From an uncultured Oscillospiraceae bacterium (GTDB lineage: Bacteria; Bacillota; Clostridia; Oscillospirales; Ruminococcaceae), in NCBI GenBank assembly GCA_900540595.1, contig UQGL01000057.1, positions 1-8,753 of the forward strand: a stretch of 8,753 bases of DNA, in the 5' to 3' direction. Positions within the stretch are counted from its first letter, which is position 1; each line of letters begins with the position of its first letter. Under the pieces are notes generated by a model. It had not been told where the DNA came from. It was given only the letters and a program-made list of their open reading frames with translations, and did not search any database. Positions 5,461-8,753 of the stretch are shown piece after piece. The position numbers and the translations under genes are program-made.

Positions 5461-7344
5461 CTCGGCGGGGTCAAAAATGCTCTGGTCCCGCTTGGCGTGG
5501 GCACCGATGTTGTTGTATTCCAGACTCAGATACCCCTTGGCCCACTCGTCCAGCGCGGGGTCGGCGCCGTACTCGGCGGTCGTGCCGTCCACCTTCATGT
5601 AATCGTTGGCGGCGGTCACAACGGGGGTGTTCTGCTTCATTTCCAGCAGATATTTGTAATAGTCGCTCAGCGGCAGACCGGCCTGCTGCAGCAGGGTGGG
5701 GGTCAGCATGACCATGTCCATCCGGTTCAGCGGGTCGGCCGTGCTGGTGGCAGCGGCCGTGTGCTCCAGCGGGTAGTTGGCCCAGATGAAGAACGGCGTG
5801 CTGCGCTGCAAAAGCTGCAAATCGTTGTCGGTGGCGGCAAAGCTCGCGTCAGCCACATGCTTGACAAAGCTGGGCGCATGGTCGCCGGCCATGGCCACAA
5901 TGACCTTGCGGCCGGTCTTTTCGTACTGCTCGGTAAAGTAGTCGCAAAGCTCCTGCACGGCGGCGTCGGTCATCTTGATGCAGCTCAGGTACTCGTCCAT
6001 CAGCTCGTCATACTCGCCGTAGTCGGTGGCGGCGTGGACAATATCCAGCGAAGCATCGTTCATATCGTAGTCGCCGTGGCTCTGGATGGAGACTAAGAAG
6101 CTGAACCGGGGCTTGTCCTCGGGCATGGCCTCGTACATCTTCTCCCAATCCCGGTAGGTGGCAGAGTCGGTCTGGTAGGGGCGGTCGCCGTAGGTCTCCT
6201 TGGTGGGGAAGTCACTCTCAAAATGGGTCTCGTCAAAGCCCAGCGCCAGCCATGCGGAATCGCGCCGGTAGTTGGAGTTGGTGTAGGGGTGGGCGGCCAT
6301 CGTGGTGTAGCCCAGCCCCTTCAGGTAGCTGACAACGCTGTTGGCGTTGTACAGGTTCAGCCAGTTGAAGGGCGTGATGCTCGGCATCAGGATCAGCGAG
6401 TTGGAGGTCAGCATCTCATACTCGGTCGAGTTGGTGCCGCCGCCCACATGCGGGCTGATGGTGTGGCCGTAGACTGCGTTGGTCAGGTTTTTGGTCACCG
6501 GCATAATGTCAGTGTCGGCCTTCAGGTCGGTCACAAGGTCAAAGTCGTAAAAGCTCTCGGACAGAATCAGCACAATGTCGGGGTAGTCCTCGGCGCTCTC
6601 GGGGCTGGCGGGGGCTGCATAGTCATCGGCCTTGCGGGCAAAGTTTACGGCGGCCGCATCGTTGTAGTTTTCCGGCTCAATGATGGGGTCGGCCATCAGG
6701 CTGGTGGCCTCGATCGTGCCAGCCAGATAGCCGTAGGTGTAGTAGGTGTTCTGCCATGCCCAGCCGTAGGTCGTCTTGGGCTTGATGCTCACCGGCCCAA
6801 AGTAGCCGAAGAACATGACCAGAAAAACACCCAGCGCACTGCCCGCTACGCGCACGATGCGTGCGGGCCAGCCTGCGCGTTTGGGCGCGCCCTTTGCCAG
6901 CAGGTGCTGCACAAAGACGATGCCGAGGATCGGCAGATAGAGCAGGGCGATTTTTACGACATCCTGCGTGATCTTGAGGGTGTAGCTGCCCATGACCTCG
7001 GCGGCGGTGCCCAGATTCAAAATGTCCTGGGGCATCAGTGCCGAGCCGTGCAGGTCGCGGGTGTAGTAGTTGATAAGCGCGATGAGCGTGAACACCGCGC
7101 CGGACAGCCCCGTGGAGAGGCTCCATCTGCCGCACAGTGCAAAGAGGATCAGTGTCAGGCAGAAGGCGGTCAGGGCGTTCAGCGGCGCGTAGAGCGGCCA
7201 CTGCAGCTGCAAAAAGCTTTCGGTAACGCCATCGGACAATTCAAGCTGATAGCGGGAGATAAAGCCCACCGCGACAGCCAGCAGGCAGGGGAGTACCCCC
7301 TGCAGGATAAATTTCTTCCAGTCTATTTTTTTTAGATGTTGCAT
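5458..7344 (-). CDS. LTA synthase family membrane sulfatase (phosphoglycerol transferase-like)
   Basis: A 628-residue protein with five N-terminal membrane segments (within about residues 12-190), then a large extracytoplasmic alkaline-phosphatase/sulfatase-fold domain. Expected metal-site motifs are present: SESF with E264, GGGTNSTEYE with the nucleophile candidate T304, H352 in AAHPY, H423 in QSHGDYD, and GDH with D488-H489. Known relatives (LtaS, MdoB-like) transfer glycerol phosphate from phosphatidylglycerol to lipoteichoic acid or other glycans outside the membrane; the acceptor here is unknown. The frame extends to GTG at 7383, but a promoter -10 at 7404-7399 would put transcription start near 7391, so ATG at 7344 is preferred. 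The only visible ribosome site, GAAAGG, is about 16 bases upstream of it, so the start is not certain. The pilin gene follows after 15 bases, linking it to surface biogenesis. Confidence 0.88.
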   Translation of the reverse strand: MQHLKKIDWKKFILQGVLPCLLAVAVGFISRYQLELSDGVTESFLQLQWPLYAPLNALTAFCLTLILFALCGRWSLSTGLSGAVFTLIALINYYTRDLHGSALMPQDILNLGTAAEVMGSYTLKITQDVVKIALLYLPILGIVFVQHLLAKGAPKRAGWPARIVRVAGSALGVFLVMFFGYFGPVSIKPKTTYGWAWQNTYYTYGYLAGTIEATSLMADPIIEPENYNDAAAVNFARKADDYAAPASPESAEDYPDIVLILSESFYDFDLVTDLKADTDIMPVTKNLTNAVYGHTISPHVGGGTNSTEYEMLTSNSLILMPSITPFNWLNLYNANSVVSYLKGLGYTTMAAHPYTNSNYRRDSAWLALGFDETHFESDFPTKETYGDRPYQTDSATYRDWEKMYEAMPEDKPRFSFLVSIQSHGDYDMNDASLDIVHAATDYGEYDELMDEYLSCIKMTDAAVQELCDYFTEQYEKTGRKVIVAMAGDHAPSFVKHVADASFAATDNDLQLLQRSTPFFIWANYPLEHTAAATSTADPLNRMDMVMLTPTLLQQAGLPLSDYYKYLLEMKQNTPVVTAANDYMKVDGTTAEYGADPALDEWAKGYLSLEYNNIGAHAKRDQSIFDPAE

Positions 7345-7398
7345 GGGTGATAAATTGATACCTTTCTCTATAATTTTGTACACAAAAATACATAATAC

Positions 7399-7407
7399 AT
7401 TATAACA
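7399..7407 (-). promoter_or_regulatory. Extended -10 promoter for the sulfatase-pilin operon
   Basis: Read leftward the sequence TGTTATAAT is a perfect -10 box (7404-7399) with the extended TGn motif. No convincing -35 is visible; the expected place holds the T-tract of the preceding terminator. Transcription would start near 7391, leaving about 47 bases of AT-rich leader before ATG 7344. Confidence 0.55.
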
Positions 7408-7413
7408 TGGCAG

Positions 7414-7449
7414 GGCAAAAAAATAAAGCCTCTCGTGAAAGAGGCTTTA
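7414..7449 (-). terminator. Intrinsic terminator of the pantothenate kinase homolog
   Basis: TAAAGCCTCT (7424-7433) and AGAGGCTTTA (7440-7449) form a perfect 10-base stem with a 6-base loop. Read leftward it is followed by a T-run (TTTATTTTTTT, ending near 7417). It lies about 105 bases after the stop of the upstream leftward gene and only 10 bases before the next promoter's -10 element, so the two transcription units are tightly packed but separate. Confidence 0.9.
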
Positions 7450-7470
7450 CTAAAATATTGCCTTGCTTCG

Positions 7471-7530
7471 CAGGGGCCGGGCATGCCCGGCTTTTACTCT
7501 TAAAACCGTAGGGGAGGGATTCCTTGCCCT
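7471..7530. repeat. GC-rich palindrome and GTAGGG-type repeat copies
   Basis: GCCGGGCATGCCCGGC (7476-7491) is a perfect 16-base palindrome preceded by CAGGG. It closely matches the unit at 8480-8503 (GTAGGGGCCGGGTATGCCCGG). A second GTAGGGGAGGG unit starts at about 7508. Both lie in the 3' UTR of the leftward kinase homolog, before its terminator. Confidence 0.6.
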
Positions 7531-7554
7531 TAGCACCATTTTATCTTGCTATAA

Positions 7555-8334
7555 TCATTTCCGCGCGTTCTTCTTCCATATTACATACAGCCCCTCAAGG
7601 ATCAGCGTCTCGCGGTAGGTGATGTCCGTTGCGCAGGTCAGCCGCACGCTGTCCGGCAGTGTGCCGGTCGCAACCACGGGGGCATCGGGGGCGTTCAGCG
7701 CCGCGCGAATCTGGGTTACCATGCCGTCAAGCATTGCAGCCGTGCCGAACACAATGCCGCTGTGCAGGCAGTCCGCCGTATTGGCCCCCAGCAGGCGGCG
7801 CGGGCGGGCCTCCAGTTCGACCTGCGGCAGCTGCGCTGTGTTGCGCACCAGCGCCGACAGCGAGCATTGCGGCCCCGGCAGGATCGAGCCGCCGACCAGA
7901 GCGCCCGAGGCATCCACAGCCAGCAGGGTGGTTGCTGTGTCGAAGTTGACCACCACGCAGGGCGGCGCACAGTGCTGCAGTGCGCCCACGATGGCGCAGA
8001 GAAGCTCGCCGCCCAGTTGGGCCGGGTTGTCCATCCGGATACGCACGCCGCTTTTCAGCCCGGGGCCGACCTCCATGATCTGGCACTCGCACATCTTGCG
8101 CAGAGCCTCCCGCAGCCGCGGCGTCAGCGCCGGCACCACGCTGGAAAAGATGACCGCAGTGATCTGGTGCGGCTCGGTGCCGTAGAGCGCAAGCATGTTT
8201 ACGATTTTATACAGCAGCTCATCACTGCTCAGCGCGGTGTCTGCAAACAGCCGCGAGGAAAAGACCAGCTTGCCGTCCGGCGTGTACCCGCCAAAGGTAA
8301 TGTTGGAGTTGCCGATATTGAATGCCAGGATCAT
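7555..8334 (-). CDS. Type III pantothenate kinase (CoaX) homolog with altered active site
   Basis: A 259-residue protein of the normal CoaX length and full ASKHA-type fold pattern. Recognisable blocks are the N-terminal phosphate loop (residues 4-12), EVGPGLKSGVRIRMDNP (88-104), VVVNFDTATT (127-136), GGSILPGPQCSLSAL (148-162), the RP..LGANT..C..SGI region (178-194) and VVATG (220-224). Active CoaX phosphorylates pantothenate, the first step of CoA synthesis. From family knowledge the three conserved acidic positions lie in DxGNT, GxDR and DFGTATT. Here they read NIGNS (N6), GGEL (E110, with L111 for the Arg) and NFDTATT (N130, D132 for Gly). Either a diverged enzyme or a non-catalytic paralog, so coaX is not asserted as the gene name. 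The start ATG at 8334 has GAGGG 6 bases upstream. It forms a separate unit ending at the terminator 7424-7449. Confidence 0.85.
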   Translation of the reverse strand: MILAFNIGNSNITFGGYTPDGKLVFSSRLFADTALSSDELLYKIVNMLALYGTEPHQITAVIFSSVVPALTPRLREALRKMCECQIMEVGPGLKSGVRIRMDNPAQLGGELLCAIVGALQHCAPPCVVVNFDTATTLLAVDASGALVGGSILPGPQCSLSALVRNTAQLPQVELEARPRRLLGANTADCLHSGIVFGTAAMLDGMVTQIRAALNAPDAPVVATGTLPDSVRLTCATDITYRETLILEGLYVIWKKNARK

Positions 8335-8362
8335 GGATAGCCCTCATTTCAAGTGTGTTGTC

Positions 8363-8394
8363 TTTATACTATTATAATAAGGAACAAATTGCAA
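8363..8394 (-). promoter_or_regulatory. Probable promoter region of the kinase homolog
   Basis: Leftward, TTGCAA (8394-8389) is a fair -35. The best -10 match, TATAAT (8376-8371), is only 12 bases away. TAGTAT is at 17 and TATAAA (8368-8363) at 20. The AT-rich stretch just before the gene is clearly the promoter region, but the exact -10 cannot be fixed by eye. Confidence 0.45.
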
Positions 8395-8479
8395 GAGCTT
8401 TCCACAAAGCCCTGCAACCGATGTTGAAAATATCCCCGTCCACCTCATCTACATCGCCAACCTTACCCTCCACCACTCT

Positions 8480-8512
8480 GTAGGGGCCGGGTATGCCCGG
8501 CCCGCAACCTAC
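8480..8512. repeat. GTAGGGG hairpin repeat
   Basis: GGGCCGGG (8484-8491) and CCCGGCCC (8496-8503) form an 8-base perfect stem with loop TATG. The outer GTAGG (8480-8484) and CCTAC (8508-8512) add a second pair. The unit closely matches the one at 7471-7491 and shares its GTAGGG edge with the palindrome at 2435-2516. Confidence 0.65.
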
Positions 8513-8611
8513 CCGATACTACGACTTGTGGCCAATGCGCAGCAAATCCCCAATATGCACCTTGCCCAAAAATCCCTCTCGAAATTTGTCAAAATAAACC
8601 GAAAAACCCCA

Positions 8612-8640
8612 TTGACAAAAGTATGACCACTTGCTATAAT
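8612..8640 (+). promoter_or_regulatory. Perfect consensus sigma-A promoter, rightward
   Basis: TTGACA (8612-8617), a 17-base spacer and TATAAT (8635-8640) are an exact consensus match. Two inverted repeats are superimposed: TTTGTCAA (8585-8592) with TTGACAAA (8612-8619) over the -35, and CTTGCT (8630-8635) with AGCAAG (8642-8647) over the -10. They could be operator sites. Transcription should start near 8647 and run out of the window. Confidence 0.8.
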
Positions 8641-8643
8641 AAG

Positions 8644-8727
8644 CAAGCTGTCCCGCGGCGGAAGCCGTGGCAAGCCCTTCTATCAACAGCTTGTACGCGT
8701 TTTTTGAAGAAAACTTCTTCAAAAAAC
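8644..8727 (+). ncRNA. Structured leader or small RNA downstream of the consensus promoter
   Basis: The predicted transcript can fold into two hairpins. In the first, CAAGCTGT (8644-8651) pairs with ACAGCTTG (8686-8693), enclosing a 7-base stem (CCGCGGC 8653-8659 with GCCGTGG 8664-8670, one G-U) capped by a GGAA tetraloop. The second is a 13-base perfect stem (8699-8711 with 8715-8727) with a 3-base loop. The second stem is AT-rich and lacks a strong T-run, so it is not a typical terminator. No known RNA family was recognised. It may be a leader of a gene beyond the window, a small RNA, or part of a dispersed repeat. Confidence 0.35.
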
Positions 8728-8753
8728 TTTCAGAAAACCTCTTGACAATCAAG

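Larger units (their letters stand above)
8335..8753. other. Intergenic stretch without a convincing gene
   Basis: These 419 bases hold the promoter and ribosome site of the leftward kinase homolog (8335-8394), about 80 unremarkable bases (8400-8479), a GC-rich hairpin repeat (8480-8512), and a rightward consensus promoter with a palindrome-rich leader (8585 to the end). A 77-codon leftward frame at 8752-8519 is considered spurious. Confidence 0.6.

Noticed and set aside
5095..6096. 333-codon rightward frame across the sulfatase-pilin junction
   Set aside because: Antisense shadow with no family signature; it spans two well-supported leftward genes.
6223..7335. 370-codon rightward frame opposite the sulfatase
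   Set aside because: Low-complexity Gly/Val/Gln/His-rich translation typical of antisense to GC-rich genes. The leftward frame carries all sulfatase motifs.
7530..7554. Rightward TATAAT with TGC before it near 7549
   Set aside because: The nearest -35-like TTGCCC is about 20 bases away, and the site points into the end of an oppositely oriented gene with no rightward gene after it.
8519..8752. 77-codon leftward frame at the right end
   Set aside because: It starts at a TTG at the window edge with no visible ribosome site, has an odd aromatic composition, and overlaps a perfect opposite-strand promoter and hairpins. It is more likely repeat or regulatory DNA.
1..8753. CRISPR array, tRNA, rRNA or IS element
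   Set aside because: No regularly spaced direct repeats, tRNA cloverleaf, rRNA segments or transposase motifs were seen. The repeats present are inverted and dispersed.

Overview
The window looks like chromosomal DNA of a GC-rich Firmicute of the Oscillospiraceae (Faecalibacterium / Gemmiger / Subdoligranulum type). This is an inference from the mix of GC-rich genes, consensus sigma-A promoters, GGAGG-like ribosome sites, frequent TTG starts, a type III pantothenate kinase family protein, an LTA-synthase-like sulfatase and many short GC-rich palindromic intergenic repeats. No mobile-element, phage, tRNA, rRNA or CRISPR signal was seen.

Layout. Positions 1-234 carry two divergent promoters. 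One points left out of the window and the other drives a rightward YgjP-like zinc metalloprotease (235-798). A nested inverted-repeat element (808-965) separates it from a rightward Wzx-type polysaccharide flippase (996-2429). Positions 2430-2715 hold a second long inverted repeat, degenerate copies of the same repeat type, and a terminator for the leftward genes. The rest is leftward. A type III pantothenate kinase homolog (8334-7555) has its own terminator. A closely spaced pair follows: an LTA-synthase-family membrane sulfatase (7344-5458) and, 15 bases later, a 908-residue type IV prepilin-like protein (5442-2716). The right end (8335-8753) has no convincing gene, but holds a GC-rich hairpin repeat and a perfect TTGACA-17-TATAAT promoter set in several nested palindromes.

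Biology. Three of the five genes act at the cell envelope: the flippase, the polyglycerolphosphate-type transferase and the pilin. The most unusual object is the pilin. It has a class III signal peptide and pilin helix, then a Pro-rich hinge, then four Cna-B/SpaA-like modules normally found in sortase-assembled Gram-positive pili, then an unrecognised 200-residue C-terminus, with no LPXTG. Base composition changes at the hinge: the pilin part is GC-rich like the host, and the stalk and tip are AT-rich. This suggests an imported adhesin module grafted onto a resident pilin. The second surprise is the pantothenate kinase homolog, in which the three acidic positions expected in the active site read N6, E110 and N130.
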